The position numbers and the translations under genes were made by a program. From contig JAJJOY010000002.1 in the NCBI GenBank assembly GCA_021029595.1, positions 186,001-250,000 on the forward strand: DNA of 64,000 nucleotides. Direction: 5' to 3'. Shown here piece by piece: positions 1-8,709 of this stretch. The notes beneath the pieces were generated by a model that was not told the origin of the DNA, made no database searches, and was given only the letters and a program-made list of their open reading frames with translations. Positions within the stretch are counted from its first letter, which is position 1; the number at the start of each line of letters is the position of its first letter. Source of the stretch: Hominenteromicrobium mulieris (GTDB lineage Bacteria > Bacillota > Clostridia > Oscillospirales > Acutalibacteraceae).

Positions 1-1
1 A

Positions 2-145
2 TTAAACACCCCCTGCACGGTCGTCGCAACCGGCGGACTCTCCTCCGTCATCGCGCCCCTTTGCCGCAACAAGATCATCTTAGATGACGACCTGCTCCTC
101 AAAGGGCTCTCCATCCTCTTTGAAAAAAACAAACCGAAAAACTGA
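2..145 (+). CDS. coaX: Type III pantothenate kinase, C-terminal part
   Basis: Partial gene cut by the left edge; only the last 47 codons are present. The family phosphorylates pantothenate, the first step of coenzyme A synthesis in the cytoplasm. The residues VVATGGLSSVIAPL followed by an acidic DDD and the ending LKGLSILFEKNK match the conserved C-terminal block of CoaX (ATGG motif, then D-L-x-L-x-GL). The reading frame ends at a TGA just before a bidirectional terminator, and the next gene is convergent. The identification rests on this short tail only. Confidence 0.8.
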   Translation, partial: LNTPCTVVATGGLSSVIAPLCRNKIILDDDLLLKGLSILFEKNKPKN

Positions 146-181
146 AGACGCCCCGGCGCTTCAAGTCAATACAATACACAC

Positions 182-218
182 AAAAAGCACGCAGATTTTT
201 ATGCTCTGCGTGCTTTTT
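182..218. terminator. Bidirectional terminator between coaX and the NUDIX gene
   Basis: A 13-base arm (AAAAAGCACGCAG) pairs with CTGCGTGCTTTTTT across a short A/T loop. It is followed by a T-run on the plus strand and preceded by an A-run, so it can serve both convergent genes. Confidence 0.85.
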
Positions 219-227
219 TATGTCCGT

Positions 228-662
228 TTATACGCCGAACCCCCGTCTTTCCGCCTCCTTTAAAAGTGCCGGCTGAATTTCCGGGTACGTCTGGTTTTGC
301 GGCAGAGCGTCGCATAATACAATTTTCTCCATCTCGCTGTGTATCTCCCCAAACGATGCGATTTCCGCATAAAACAGCCCGCCGAACGATTCTTCACCCG
401 TCTCGTTCACGCGCGTTTTGCCCGTCACGGAGTACACGCAGATCGGACGAATCTCAAATTTCACCGCACCCGTTTCTTCCATAAGCTCGCGCTTCGCCGT
501 CTCTGCAATCGCCTCGCCCATCTCTCTGTGCCCGCCCGGAAACTCCAGCGTCTCGCGCTCCTTGTGCTTACAAAACACCCATTTTCCGTCATGCTTCGCA
601 ATAACAACCGCAAAACGCAGCAGCTCGTCTTTCACATCTTCGTAAAACTTAACCGCCAACAT
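228..662 (-). CDS. NUDIX hydrolase
   Basis: Predicted 144-residue NUDIX pyrophosphohydrolase, probably acting on a nucleoside diphosphate derivative; the substrate cannot be told from sequence. The NUDIX box lies near residues 44-66: GG, five residues, E, then REL-x-EE-x-G, with all the metal-binding glutamates kept. I chose the ATG at 662 rather than the in-frame ATG at 683 because GGGGGTG sits four bases upstream of the former. It stands alone between the coaX terminator and rarA. Confidence 0.85.
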   Translation of the reverse strand: MLAVKFYEDVKDELLRFAVVIAKHDGKWVFCKHKERETLEFPGGHREMGEAIAETAKRELMEETGAVKFEIRPICVYSVTGKTRVNETGEESFGGLFYAEIASFGEIHSEMEKIVLCDALPQNQTYPEIQPALLKEAERRGFGV

Positions 663-726
663 AAAACACCCCCGAATTTTCACGCTCTCTCGTCAATCGT
701 TGTCAAAAGTTTTGCTCAACGCAACC

Positions 727-2055
727 TCACTTCTTCCTCCGATCCGCCTTCCACGCTTCAATCCGCCGCAGTCGCTCCTTCACCCTTGCTTCGCTGCCCT
801 GTTCCGTCGGTCTGTAATACTTCTTTCCGGCAAGCGAATCCGGCAAGCACTGCATCGCGGTCAGCTTTTCCGCCGTATCGTGCGCATATTCGTACCCCTC
901 GCCGTAATGCAGCTCCTTCATAAGCTTTGTTGGCGCATTGCGGATGACGAGCGGCACCGGCTCGGAGAGCATTTTCTGTGCGTCCTTTTTCGCGCTCTCA
1001 TACGCCACATACAGCGCGTTTGATTTCGGCGCCATCGACAAATACACCACGGCGTGCGTCAAATTCACCGAGCACTCCGGCATACCGATAAAATGGCTCG
1101 CCTGATACGCCGCCACGGCGATCTCCAGTGCGCGGCTGTCCGCCATGCCCACGTCCTCGCTCGCGAATCGAATGAGCCGCCGCGCCACATACAGCGGGTC
1201 TTCGCCCGCCTCCAGCATACGCGAAAGCCAGTAGACCGCCGCATCCGGGTCGCTGTTGCGCATCGATTTGTGCAGCGCCGAGATGATGTTGTAGTGCTCC
1301 TCGCCGGTTTTATCGTACAAAAGCGACTTGCGGCTGATGCACTGCTCCAACGTCTCCATCGTCACGGTCGTCTTGTCGCCCTCTCGGTGCCCGTTCAAAA
1401 CGACCATCTCCAGCGTTCCCAGCGCCGTTCGCGCGTCACCGTTTGCAAACGCTGCAAGCATTTTCAACATCTCATCGGTGATTTCCACCGTCTGGTTACC
1501 GAAGCCGCGCGGGTCTTTGATTGCGCGCTTCATCAGCTCCACAAGCTCATCCTCGGAAAGTGCCTGCAAAACGAACACCTTGCAGCGCGACAAAAGTGCG
1601 GCGTTCACCTCAAACGAGGGGTTCTCTGTCGTCGCACCGATAAGCACGATGCTGCCCTTTTCCACAAACGGCAAAAACGCGTCCTGCTGCGCCTTATTAA
1701 AGCGGTGGATTTCGTCGATAAACAGCAGTGTGCGCTCACCCATACGATGGTTCTGCTCCGCCTCGCTCATCACGCCGCGAATTTCCTTGATGCCGCTCGT
1801 CACGGCGCTGAAATTGATGAAATTCGCCTTCGTCCGCGCCGCAATGATCTGCGCCAGCGTCGTTTTACCCACGCCCGGCGGCCCCCAGAAAATCATGGAA
1901 GACACGCGGTCTTCTTCAATCAGCTGCCGCAGCACCTTGCCCTTGCCGAGCAAATGGCGCTGCCCCGCAAATTCCTCCAGCGTCCGCGGCCGCATCCGCG
2001 TTGCAAGCGGCATGTCCTGCCCCGCCCGGTTTCCAAATAAGCTCTGCTGTTCCAT
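727..2055 (-). CDS. rarA: Replication-associated recombination ATPase RarA/MgsA
   Basis: A 442-residue AAA+ ATPase of the RarA (MgsA, WRNIP1) family, which acts at stalled replication forks and is related to clamp loaders. Walker A GPPGVGKTT is at about residues 58-66, Walker B LLFIDEIHR at about 109-117, and the sensor stretch GATTENPSF at about 139-147. The C-terminal half carries the tetramerisation region typical of the family, and the length is normal. A clear AAGGAG lies upstream of the ATG. It appears monocistronic. Confidence 0.95.
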   Translation of the reverse strand: MEQQSLFGNRAGQDMPLATRMRPRTLEEFAGQRHLLGKGKVLRQLIEEDRVSSMIFWGPPGVGKTTLAQIIAARTKANFINFSAVTSGIKEIRGVMSEAEQNHRMGERTLLFIDEIHRFNKAQQDAFLPFVEKGSIVLIGATTENPSFEVNAALLSRCKVFVLQALSEDELVELMKRAIKDPRGFGNQTVEITDEMLKMLAAFANGDARTALGTLEMVVLNGHREGDKTTVTMETLEQCISRKSLLYDKTGEEHYNIISALHKSMRNSDPDAAVYWLSRMLEAGEDPLYVARRLIRFASEDVGMADSRALEIAVAAYQASHFIGMPECSVNLTHAVVYLSMAPKSNALYVAYESAKKDAQKMLSEPVPLVIRNAPTKLMKELHYGEGYEYAHDTAEKLTAMQCLPDSLAGKKYYRPTEQGSEARVKERLRRIEAWKADRRKK

Positions 2056-2235
2056 TTCGCGTCTCCTTCCGTCTGCAAAACCTGCATAAGCCCTGACTTT
2101 TTATCACGCAAACCTGCGCAAATTACATTCCATCCGCCTTCCGCAAAAACAGCCTTCCCGCTCGATCTGCTCTTGCATTGCGCTTCGCACCTCTCCGTTT
2201 TCCACCATCATTAACGATTAAAACCGCATTCTGTC

Positions 2236-2931
2236 TTACTTTTCCACCGTTTTTGCCATCATGGTCAAAAGTCTGCGCACGGCGCGCTGCCAGCGTTTGG
2301 TGACGCCCTTGCCGTGCCCGCCTTGATTCCACTCGAAGAATACCTTGCAGCCGTGATTGCTTAAAATCTCCTTCGCCTTTTCCGTGCAGTCGCCCACCGT
2401 CCGCATGACGGGCGGGCCGCCGAGCGGTTCGCGGTCGCCGAGGGATAAGTATATTGCGGTGTCCCTTTTAGGCGGACAGTTCTCCAAATATTTCAAAAAC
2501 TGCGGGTACCACAAAGAGCCGGAAAGGCTTGCACCTGCACCGAATTTTTCCGTTTTCGTCAGCGCCCAAAGCGCAAATAATCCGCCGAGCGAGTACCCCA
2601 GCAGCGCACAGTTTTCGGGTTCCGTCGGCGCGCCGAAACGCTCCTCTAAATACGGCAGCGCCGTGTCTGTCAGGAATTTTAAGTAGTCTTCCCCGCCGCC
2701 CGAAAACGGCTCACCGGGCCAAATAGGCTCCGCTTCCCATGGGGTGAAATCCCGGCCTCCGTCGATTTCCGTAGAAAAAAATAATACCTCCGGCGCGTCT
2801 TCGGCGAGTAGCATCATCAGCTTTTCCATCTCCCACCCGCACAGCACATAGAGCCGCTTGGGCTTTCCCTCCGGCAAAAGGCAGGTGCAGCGACGGCCAT
2901 TGAGCATGAATACAATCGGATTTTTGGGCAT
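2236..2931 (-). CDS. Putative alpha/beta-hydrolase esterase
   Basis: A 231-residue protein resembling the putative esterase (esterase D-like) branch of the alpha/beta-hydrolase fold. The nucleophile elbow GYSLGG is near residue 118, with the serine as probable catalytic residue; an acidic residue in a GDREP context and a late histidine in GGHGKG complete a plausible triad. There is no signal peptide, so it should be cytoplasmic. A GGGGG ribosome site precedes the ATG. The substrate is unknown; siderophore or acyl-ester hydrolysis is possible but not shown. Confidence 0.75.
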   Translation of the reverse strand: MPKNPIVFMLNGRRCTCLLPEGKPKRLYVLCGWEMEKLMMLLAEDAPEVLFFSTEIDGGRDFTPWEAEPIWPGEPFSGGGEDYLKFLTDTALPYLEERFGAPTEPENCALLGYSLGGLFALWALTKTEKFGAGASLSGSLWYPQFLKYLENCPPKRDTAIYLSLGDREPLGGPPVMRTVGDCTEKAKEILSNHGCKVFFEWNQGGHGKGVTKRWQRAVRRLLTMMAKTVEK

Positions 2932-3103
2932 AGTATCCCCCTTAAAAAACGGAGGCCTGTTCGTTCACTGCACGCAAAACGCGGTTTTGTGCACGTTCAC
3001 GCACTCCGTTTTAATCGAACTATTGTTTCTTTTAGCCAGTATAACACATTTTTTCGCAAAAAGCAAGGACGTGAGAGGATATCACAGGACATCTTTTTGC
3101 ACA

Positions 3104-3137
3104 AACATCCCGGCCGAAATTTTACGACCGGGATGTT
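3104..3137 (-). terminator. Terminator of the flavodiiron protein gene
   Basis: Ten-base perfect arms AACATCCCGG and CCGGGATGTT enclose an A/T-rich loop about 20 bases past the stop of the upstream minus-strand gene. The T-tract after it is short. Confidence 0.7.
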
Positions 3138-3158
3138 GCTTAAAGCTTCAATTTCAGT

Positions 3159-4313
3159 TTACTTGCACAACTCATCTGCGAGGGCGTCAATCTGGGCGCG
3201 GGAAGCATCGTTCAAGGCGCACTTTACGGTGACGGTGGTATCCGTGTAGGTGAGGTTCTTGCTCGTTTCCAGCATCTTTTTCATGACCTTTGCCGCCATG
3301 GGCGCCCACGCGCCGTTTTCGATCATGCCGACGGTACGGCCCTGATAATTGCGAGCGGTGAGATGGTCGATAAAGTTCTGCATATGCGGGAAAATCGTCG
3401 CATTATAGGTCGTTGTGGCGAGCACGAGCTTGCTGTAACGGAACGCATCGGCAACGGCCTCCGCCATATCGCAGCGGGCGAGATCTGCGACAACGACGTT
3501 CGGGCAGCCGCGCTGATTCAGCTTTTCGGCAAGCTCCTCCACAGCTTCTTTCGTATGGCCGTAGACGGAGGTGTAGGCGATGACAACGCCCTCGTCCTCG
3601 ACCGCGTAGGACGACCATGTGTTGTATTTATCAAGATAATAGCCGAGGTTTTCGTTTAAAACCGGGCCGTGCAGCGGGCAAATGATGGCGATGTCGAGCG
3701 CGGCGGCTTTTTTAAGGAGCGCCTGCACCTGTGCGCCGTACTTGCCGACGATGCCGATGTAGTAACGGCGGGCTTCGTCTGCCCAATCTTCCTCCACGTC
3801 AAGCGCACCGAACTTGCCGAAGCCGTCTGCGGAGAAGAGGACTTTATCTGTACTGTCGTATGTGACGATAACCTCCGGCCAGTGCACCATGGGCGCGGTG
3901 ACAAACGTCAAAGTATGACGACCGAGCTTGAGCGTACTGCCCTCGCCGACGACAACCTTGCGCTCCGGGAAATCCGTGCCGAAGAACTGCTGCATCATGA
4001 CGAACGCCTTGGCAGAGGAGACGATCTGCGCCTCCGGGTATGTCTCCATAAAGACGGCGATATTGGCGGAATGGTCCGGCTCCATGTGCTGCACAACGAG
4101 GTAATCCGGGCGACGGCCGTTAAGCTCCGTTTCGAGGTTTTGCAGCCATTCCACGCCGAAGTGGGCGTCTACCGTATCCATGACGGCAACTTTTTCATCG
4201 AGGATGACATAGGAATTATAGGACATGCCGTTTTCTACGGTGTACTGTCCCTCAAAAAGGTCTACGTCGTGGTCGTTTACGCCGATATAGCGAATATCTT
4301 CTGTTACAAACAT
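3159..4313 (-). CDS. fprA: Flavodiiron protein (FprA family)
   Basis: A 384-residue A-type flavoprotein. The N-terminal metallo-beta-lactamase-like domain carries the diiron ligands: HMEPDH at residues 76-81, a histidine in MVHWPE at 144, an aspartate in SADGFG near 163 and a histidine in CPLHGP. The C-terminal flavodoxin domain begins near residue 255 with YTSVYGHTKE, an FMN phosphate-binding loop. These enzymes reduce oxygen or nitric oxide to protect strict anaerobes. It is monocistronic, with its own promoter upstream and a hairpin terminator downstream. AGGGAG precedes the ATG. Confidence 0.93.
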   Translation of the reverse strand: MFVTEDIRYIGVNDHDVDLFEGQYTVENGMSYNSYVILDEKVAVMDTVDAHFGVEWLQNLETELNGRRPDYLVVQHMEPDHSANIAVFMETYPEAQIVSSAKAFVMMQQFFGTDFPERKVVVGEGSTLKLGRHTLTFVTAPMVHWPEVIVTYDSTDKVLFSADGFGKFGALDVEEDWADEARRYYIGIVGKYGAQVQALLKKAAALDIAIICPLHGPVLNENLGYYLDKYNTWSSYAVEDEGVVIAYTSVYGHTKEAVEELAEKLNQRGCPNVVVADLARCDMAEAVADAFRYSKLVLATTTYNATIFPHMQNFIDHLTARNYQGRTVGMIENGAWAPMAAKVMKKMLETSKNLTYTDTTVTVKCALNDASRAQIDALADELCK

Positions 4314-4351
4314 GTAAAAGCACTCCCTTATGTTCTGAATGTTCTGATTTC

Positions 4352-4379
4352 AGTATACCACAGTTTTCGCACGATGCAA
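4352..4379 (-). promoter_or_regulatory. Promoter of the flavodiiron gene
   Basis: On the minus strand TTGCAT and TATACT are separated by 16 bases, about 40 bases before the start codon. Confidence 0.6.
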
Positions 4380-4492
4380 ATGCTTTTTAAAGATAGTGAA
4401 ATGCCAAGCGTAACGCGGACAGATTCAGTGTGAAGCTGTGCGACCTGTGCCGAAAGCTTGTGGGGAAGAATACCACAGTACGTGTGATACGC

Positions 4493-4522
4493 AAAAACGG
4501 CGCTCCCGATTGGGAACGCCGT
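4493..4522 (-). terminator. Terminator of the ugpC-like gene
   Basis: Arms ACGGCGTTCCC and GGGAGCGCCGT (minus strand) close on a three-to-four-base loop and are followed by five Ts. It lies 24 bases beyond the stop codon. Confidence 0.85.
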
Positions 4523-4545
4523 CTGTATGCTGTTTATAAAACCGA

Positions 4546-5655
4546 TTAGTTGAGGATGGTCTTCTCGGTTTCTTTGTCGAAGAGGTGCATCTTGTTCATG
4601 TCGAGAGCGATCGTGATCTTGTCACCGGTCTTAGCGGTGGAAGTCGGCTCAACACGAGCGGTAAGAGCATTGCCTTCGCAGTTGAGGTACAGATAGGTCT
4701 CTGCGCCCATCAGCTCGGTAACTTCAACGTCAGCCGTAGCTCTGGACTCCGGATGCTTCTCGATGAACTCCGGCTCATCGTGTACGTCTTCCGGACGGAT
4801 GCCGAAGACGATCTCTTTGCCAACATAGTTAGCGATTTCATCGTTAGCCTTGTTAGCCGGAACCTTAATCTTAGCTGCGCCGAAGGTGACGTAGTAATCT
4901 GCGCCTTCCTTAACAAGGGTAGCATCGATAAAGTTCATCTGCGGGGAGCCCATGAAGCCTGCAACGAATTCGTTGACCGGCAGATCATACAGGTTCTGCG
5001 GGGTATCGACCTGCTGGATGAAGCCGTCCTTCATAACAACGATTCTATCACCCATGGTCATAGCCTCGGTCTGGTCATGTGTAACGTAAATAAAGGTGGT
5101 GCCGAGTCTCTTATGAAGCTTAGCGATTTCGGTTCTCATCTGTGCACGGAGCTTAGCGTCCAAGTTGGAAAGCGGCTCGTCGAGCAGGAAGACCTTCGGG
5201 TCACGGACAATAGCACGGCCGAGAGCAACACGCTGTCTCTGACCACCGGAAAGAGCCTTCGGCTTTCTGTCGAGCAGGTGGGAGATATCGAGGATACGAG
5301 CAGCCTCTTCAACGCGGCGCTTAATCTCATCCTTCGGGGTCTTTCTGAGCTTCAGACCGAATGCCATGTTGTCATAAACGGTCATGTGCGGGTACAGAGC
5401 GTAGTTCTGGAACACCATTGCGATATCTCTGTCCTTAGGAGCAACATCGTTTGCGAGCTGGTCGCCGATGTAAAGCTCACCCTTGCTGATCTCTTCGAGG
5501 CCTGCGATCATTCTAAGCGTGGTGGACTTACCGCAGCCGGAAGGACCAACGAGAATGATGAACTCCTTGTCTTCGATGTCCAAGCAGAAATCTGTAACAG
5601 CGGTAACGCCGCCGGAATAGATTTTATAGACATTTTTAAGTGTTACACTTGCCAT
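4546..5655 (-). CDS. ugpC: Sugar ABC transporter ATP-binding protein (UgpC/MsmX type)
   Basis: A 369-residue ATPase of the MalK/UgpC/MsmX group that powers carbohydrate importers. Walker A GPSGCGKST is at residues 37-45, the Q-loop in VFQNYALYPH, the signature LSGGQ at 135-139, Walker B FLLDEP near 156-161 and the H-loop in YVTHDQTEAM. The last third is the TOBE/OB regulatory region typical of MalK homologues. No permease or binding-protein genes are adjacent, so it may be a shared ATPase serving several importers, as MsmX does in Bacillus (family knowledge). AGGAGG precedes the ATG. Confidence 0.92.
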   Translation of the reverse strand: MASVTLKNVYKIYSGGVTAVTDFCLDIEDKEFIILVGPSGCGKSTTLRMIAGLEEISKGELYIGDQLANDVAPKDRDIAMVFQNYALYPHMTVYDNMAFGLKLRKTPKDEIKRRVEEAARILDISHLLDRKPKALSGGQRQRVALGRAIVRDPKVFLLDEPLSNLDAKLRAQMRTEIAKLHKRLGTTFIYVTHDQTEAMTMGDRIVVMKDGFIQQVDTPQNLYDLPVNEFVAGFMGSPQMNFIDATLVKEGADYYVTFGAAKIKVPANKANDEIANYVGKEIVFGIRPEDVHDEPEFIEKHPESRATADVEVTELMGAETYLYLNCEGNALTARVEPTSTAKTGDKITIALDMNKMHLFDKETEKTILN

Positions 5656-5845
5656 AAGATTTTTCCTCCTGATGATAGGTTGTTATACGTCAGAGCCTGG
5701 CAGCCATATGTGACGAACAACGTCTCTTTTCAATGCACTAAGTATAGCAGAAAATCGGGTCCCTGAACAGTCCTTATTTGCCCAAACTTTTTCCTTTGAG
5801 TTTAGTTAAAATAAATAAACGGCAAAAATTCTTGATGCTTTTTGT

Positions 5846-6565
5846 TCAGATTATTTGTGCAGGTTTTTCAAAAACCAACGCTGCGGCGCTCGGATCGAGA
5901 ATTTTCGCTTCGCCGGGCGTAAGTGTGGGATCGAGCGTTAAAGCGCCGATGGATTCGCGGTGAAGGGCCGTGACGGTCTTGCCGCACGCTGAAAACATAC
6001 GCTTGACCTGATGGAACTTCCCCTCCCGAATTTCCGTCCACGCGATGTGAGGATCGTCCTTACTGATTTCGAGCACGGCAGGGGCAAACTCGTTTTCGCC
6101 GCTTTTGATGCCGGCGGCAAAGCGCGCGATGTCGCTTTCTTCGGCGGGCAGGTCGAGCGTGGCGCGGTAACGCTTCCAGACGTGGCTTTTCGGCGCCAAC
6201 ATGCGGTGGGCGTACTCGCCGTCGTTCGTTAAAACGAGAAGGCCGGTGGTGTCCTTATCGAGACGGCCTGCAGGGAACAGATCGCGGCGCTTAAGCTCCG
6301 GCGGCAGGAGGTCTAAGACGGTCTCTGCGCGGCTGTCACGCGTGGCGGTGAGCACGCCCGAGGGCTTATAGAGCATGATGTACACAAACGCGCTGTACCG
6401 CACGGGCTTCCCGTTGACGGTGATCTCATCCTTTTCGGGGTCGATCTGGATATCGCTTTTGCGCACGGCTTGTCCGTTGACGGCGACGGCACCGCTGCGC
6501 ACCAGCGTGCCGACCGCCTTGCGGCTGCCGATATTTTCGTTTGAAAGGAATTTATCAAGTCTCAT
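5846..6565 (-). CDS. rsuA: Pseudouridine synthase of the RsuA family
   Basis: A 239-residue enzyme with an N-terminal S4 RNA-binding domain (residues 1-60, starting MRLDKFLS) and a catalytic pseudouridine synthase domain with the GRLDKDTTGLLVLTNDG motif near residues 100-116, whose aspartate is the nucleophile. RsuA isomerises U516 of 16S rRNA; closely related RluB/E/F enzymes cannot be fully excluded, but the length and compact form fit RsuA. Its start overlaps the stop of the next upstream gene by four bases (ATGA), so the two are translationally coupled. Confidence 0.88.
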   Translation of the reverse strand: MRLDKFLSNENIGSRKAVGTLVRSGAVAVNGQAVRKSDIQIDPEKDEITVNGKPVRYSAFVYIMLYKPSGVLTATRDSRAETVLDLLPPELKRRDLFPAGRLDKDTTGLLVLTNDGEYAHRMLAPKSHVWKRYRATLDLPAEESDIARFAAGIKSGENEFAPAVLEISKDDPHIAWTEIREGKFHQVKRMFSACGKTVTALHRESIGALTLDPTLTPGEAKILDPSAAALVFEKPAQII

Positions 6566-7107
6566 GTTGTTTCACTTTCCGTTGGATTTTGTGTGGATTC
6601 GCCGGTGTTCGGCGCGGGCGACGCGCTCTCTTTGATGACCGACTTCGGCATCTCATAGCGGGCGCTGTCTGCCGCAAAGCCGTGCATGAAGCCATCCTCT
6701 GCGCCGGACGCGACATCGCCGCCGATGATATTGCCCTCAAAGACGAGGAGCGTTGCGAAGACGCCATCGGGCGTATTCGGGTAGTTTGTGATGCGGTAGC
6801 GGTACTGCGTGCACTTTTCGCCGGCATAGGGCAAAAGGTCGAAACCCTGCGCCTGCTGCATCGTATTATACGCCGCATAGACATCGTTAAATTTTGCGGG
6901 AATGACGACCTCGCGCACATCCTGCGGCTCCGCTTCTGCCTCCCAGCCGAAGGACGTTAAAAACGCGAGGCGCTCCTCCCCCGTCATACCGGGGAATGTC
7001 TGTCGCTTTTCGCCGCGCGGGATGAGGAAAAACGCGCTGACGGCTATGGCGATGAGCACAAGCACCGCCAAAATTCGTTTTTTGTTCGCGCCGAGCGATA
7101 CAATCAT
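6562..7107 (-). CDS. Membrane-anchored DUF4830 protein
   Basis: A 181-residue protein with a short basic N terminus and one membrane helix at about residues 10-28, then an extracytoplasmic region containing the DUF4830 pattern (FLTSFGWE, VVIPAKFNDVY, QGFDL and GNIIGGDVAS). The last 30 residues are rich in Pro, Ser, Thr and Glu, a low-complexity tail. The ATG at 7107 is preferred over the upstream GTG because AAAGGTGG sits just before it. Function unknown. It is coupled to rsuA by a 4-base overlap. Confidence 0.8.
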   Translation of the reverse strand: MIVSLGANKKRILAVLVLIAIAVSAFFLIPRGEKRQTFPGMTGEERLAFLTSFGWEAEAEPQDVREVVIPAKFNDVYAAYNTMQQAQGFDLLPYAGEKCTQYRYRITNYPNTPDGVFATLLVFEGNIIGGDVASGAEDGFMHGFAADSARYEMPKSVIKESASPAPNTGESTQNPTESETT

Positions 7108-7182
7108 ATTGCTGCCACCTTTCACCGCAGAAAACCGGGTAAGACTTTCTTTTCGGTCATAGGTATGCGGGGCGGCTATGCT

Positions 7183-7695
7183 TTATGCTTCCTCGGCGGC
7201 GGCGAGAAAATGCACGCCGTACTGCTCGAAAAAGAGCGTGTAGCCGTTAAGATGCGGCATGCCGTTCTGAAAGGTGATCTCGTAGTTTTGGAACGATTCC
7301 GAAAGGCCGGTGCCGCGGCACTTGGAGATGCTCTCTTTGAGCGTCCAGTACGCCAGAAAGCGCGCGGCGGGATTGGGGCTGCTTTGTATGTCCCAAAGCT
7401 CTGCGGGCGTACAGACGCGCTCTGCGGCACTCCCCCGCACGCGGCGGGGATATTCGGCATCGATGCCGACATTTTTCCGCGACACGGCGCAGCAAACGAT
7501 GCCCTTCGTGTGGCTCAGGCTGATATGGGGCATGTTCTCCCCTTTTAAATACGGCTTGCCGAGCGGAGTTTTTTCCACAACGGGCGATGCGATGCCCCAC
7601 TCGTCCTTTAAGACGCGATACAAAAGTGCGTAGGCACGGTCATGCAGCTCCTTTTGCGTGAGCGAGGGCGGAACGTTTTCCACATAGCGACGCAT
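7183..7695 (-). CDS. 4'-phosphopantetheinyl transferase superfamily protein
   Basis: A 170-residue Sfp/AcpS-type enzyme that would transfer phosphopantetheine from CoA to a carrier protein. The conserved SLSHTKG, VGIDAEYP and WTLKESISKCRGTGL motifs are present, including the Mg-binding Asp and Glu and the catalytic Lys-Glu pair. It is shorter than Bacillus Sfp (about 224). No polyketide or nonribosomal peptide genes are near, so the target carrier protein is unknown. The start shares one base with the stop of the upstream membrane-protein gene, implying a two-gene operon. Confidence 0.85.
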   Translation of the reverse strand: MRRYVENVPPSLTQKELHDRAYALLYRVLKDEWGIASPVVEKTPLGKPYLKGENMPHISLSHTKGIVCCAVSRKNVGIDAEYPRRVRGSAAERVCTPAELWDIQSSPNPAARFLAYWTLKESISKCRGTGLSESFQNYEITFQNGMPHLNGYTLFFEQYGVHFLAAAEEA

Positions 7696-8606
7696 CAGTT
7701 TTCCTTCTTTTCATCCATCCACGCACGCAAGCGGCGCAGTGCTTCGTCTGTGCGGTCGTTTTTCATGGTCGGGAAGGCGCGCAGCAAACGGCGCTGGGTA
7801 TGACGCTGGAGCTTGGAGGTAACGCTGTTCCACTGGGCACGGAGGTCTTCGGCAGACTTCTGTGCTTTCACACGGCGGTCTTCCAGCGACGCACGGTATT
7901 CTTCGTACTTCTCCGAAAGCTGAGCGCGCTGTGCCTGAAGCTTCTCTTCGAGGACAGGGCGGGCTTTTTCGTTGAACTCCTGCTTCTGCTCGGTGATCTT
8001 CTCGTCTGCAAGGAGCGTCAGGCGACCGAGGCCGTTCGAGATAGCGTCGCTCTCTTTGCGCAGACGCGCGGACATATCGTTGATGACGGTGAGCTTTTCG
8101 TTGAGCTTGCGGATGGTAAGCACGGTGACGATGGTATCCGTGATAAACAGCGCGATGAAAATACCGACCAGAATTGCGCCGAGCGTGAAGGGAATCCAGT
8201 GCACGAGAGACGCGATAGCCGTATGAACAATGCGAATGACGACGACGACACACAGGCCCCAGAGGATGCTGAATTTTAAGCAAATATAGCCGCCGAGGTT
8301 GAAGGGCTGGTTGGAATAGTCCCACCACGTGGTGTAGAAGAATTTTTTGAGCGCCCAACCGCCGACAAGCTCGATGGCGCTGGTGAGCAGCGCGCCGCCG
8401 ATAAACAGCAAGGGGATGTTATCCGAAAACGGCAGCAAAACGAGCAACACGAGCGACATGCCAAAGCCGTAGATGGGGCACACGGGGCCATTTAAGAAGC
8501 CGCGGTTGACGAACTTGCCGGTGGTGACGGTGGCAAAAATGACCTCCGAGCACCAGCCTAAAAACGAATAAATGGTAAAATACCAGAGCAGATCATAAAA
8601 TGTCAT
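7695..8606 (-). CDS. CmpB-like putative ABC transporter permease with coiled-coil tail
   Basis: A 303-residue membrane protein of the family annotated as putative ABC transporter permease (CmpB-like). About four to five membrane helices occupy residues 1-165, starting with the family signature FTIYSFLGWCSEVIFA and including VNRGFLNGPVCPIYGFG. Residues 170-270 are charged and form a probable cytoplasmic coiled coil. I start at the ATG at 8606, with GGGGGAG just upstream, not at the earlier in-frame codon at 8651. No partner ATPase is adjacent, so transport function is uncertain. Confidence 0.8.
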   Translation of the reverse strand: MTFYDLLWYFTIYSFLGWCSEVIFATVTTGKFVNRGFLNGPVCPIYGFGMSLVLLVLLPFSDNIPLLFIGGALLTSAIELVGGWALKKFFYTTWWDYSNQPFNLGGYICLKFSILWGLCVVVVIRIVHTAIASLVHWIPFTLGAILVGIFIALFITDTIVTVLTIRKLNEKLTVINDMSARLRKESDAISNGLGRLTLLADEKITEQKQEFNEKARPVLEEKLQAQRAQLSEKYEEYRASLEDRRVKAQKSAEDLRAQWNSVTSKLQRHTQRRLLRAFPTMKNDRTDEALRRLRAWMDEKKEN

Positions 8607-8709
8607 GGGTCTCCCCCTAATTATGGATAGATTTTGAGCGAAAAGGGGCATACTGCACCGTGCCGTGCGGTATGCCCCGGTTGTTCGGTTTTACGGCGTT
8701 CTACGCAAA

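Noticed and set aside
1054-2040. 328-codon frame opposite rarA
   Set aside because: It mirrors the codon pattern of rarA on the other strand and is rich in Arg and His, with no recognisable domain.
4585-5766. 393-codon frame opposite the ugpC-like gene
   Set aside because: Antisense shadow of a conserved ATPase; no ribosome site or motif.
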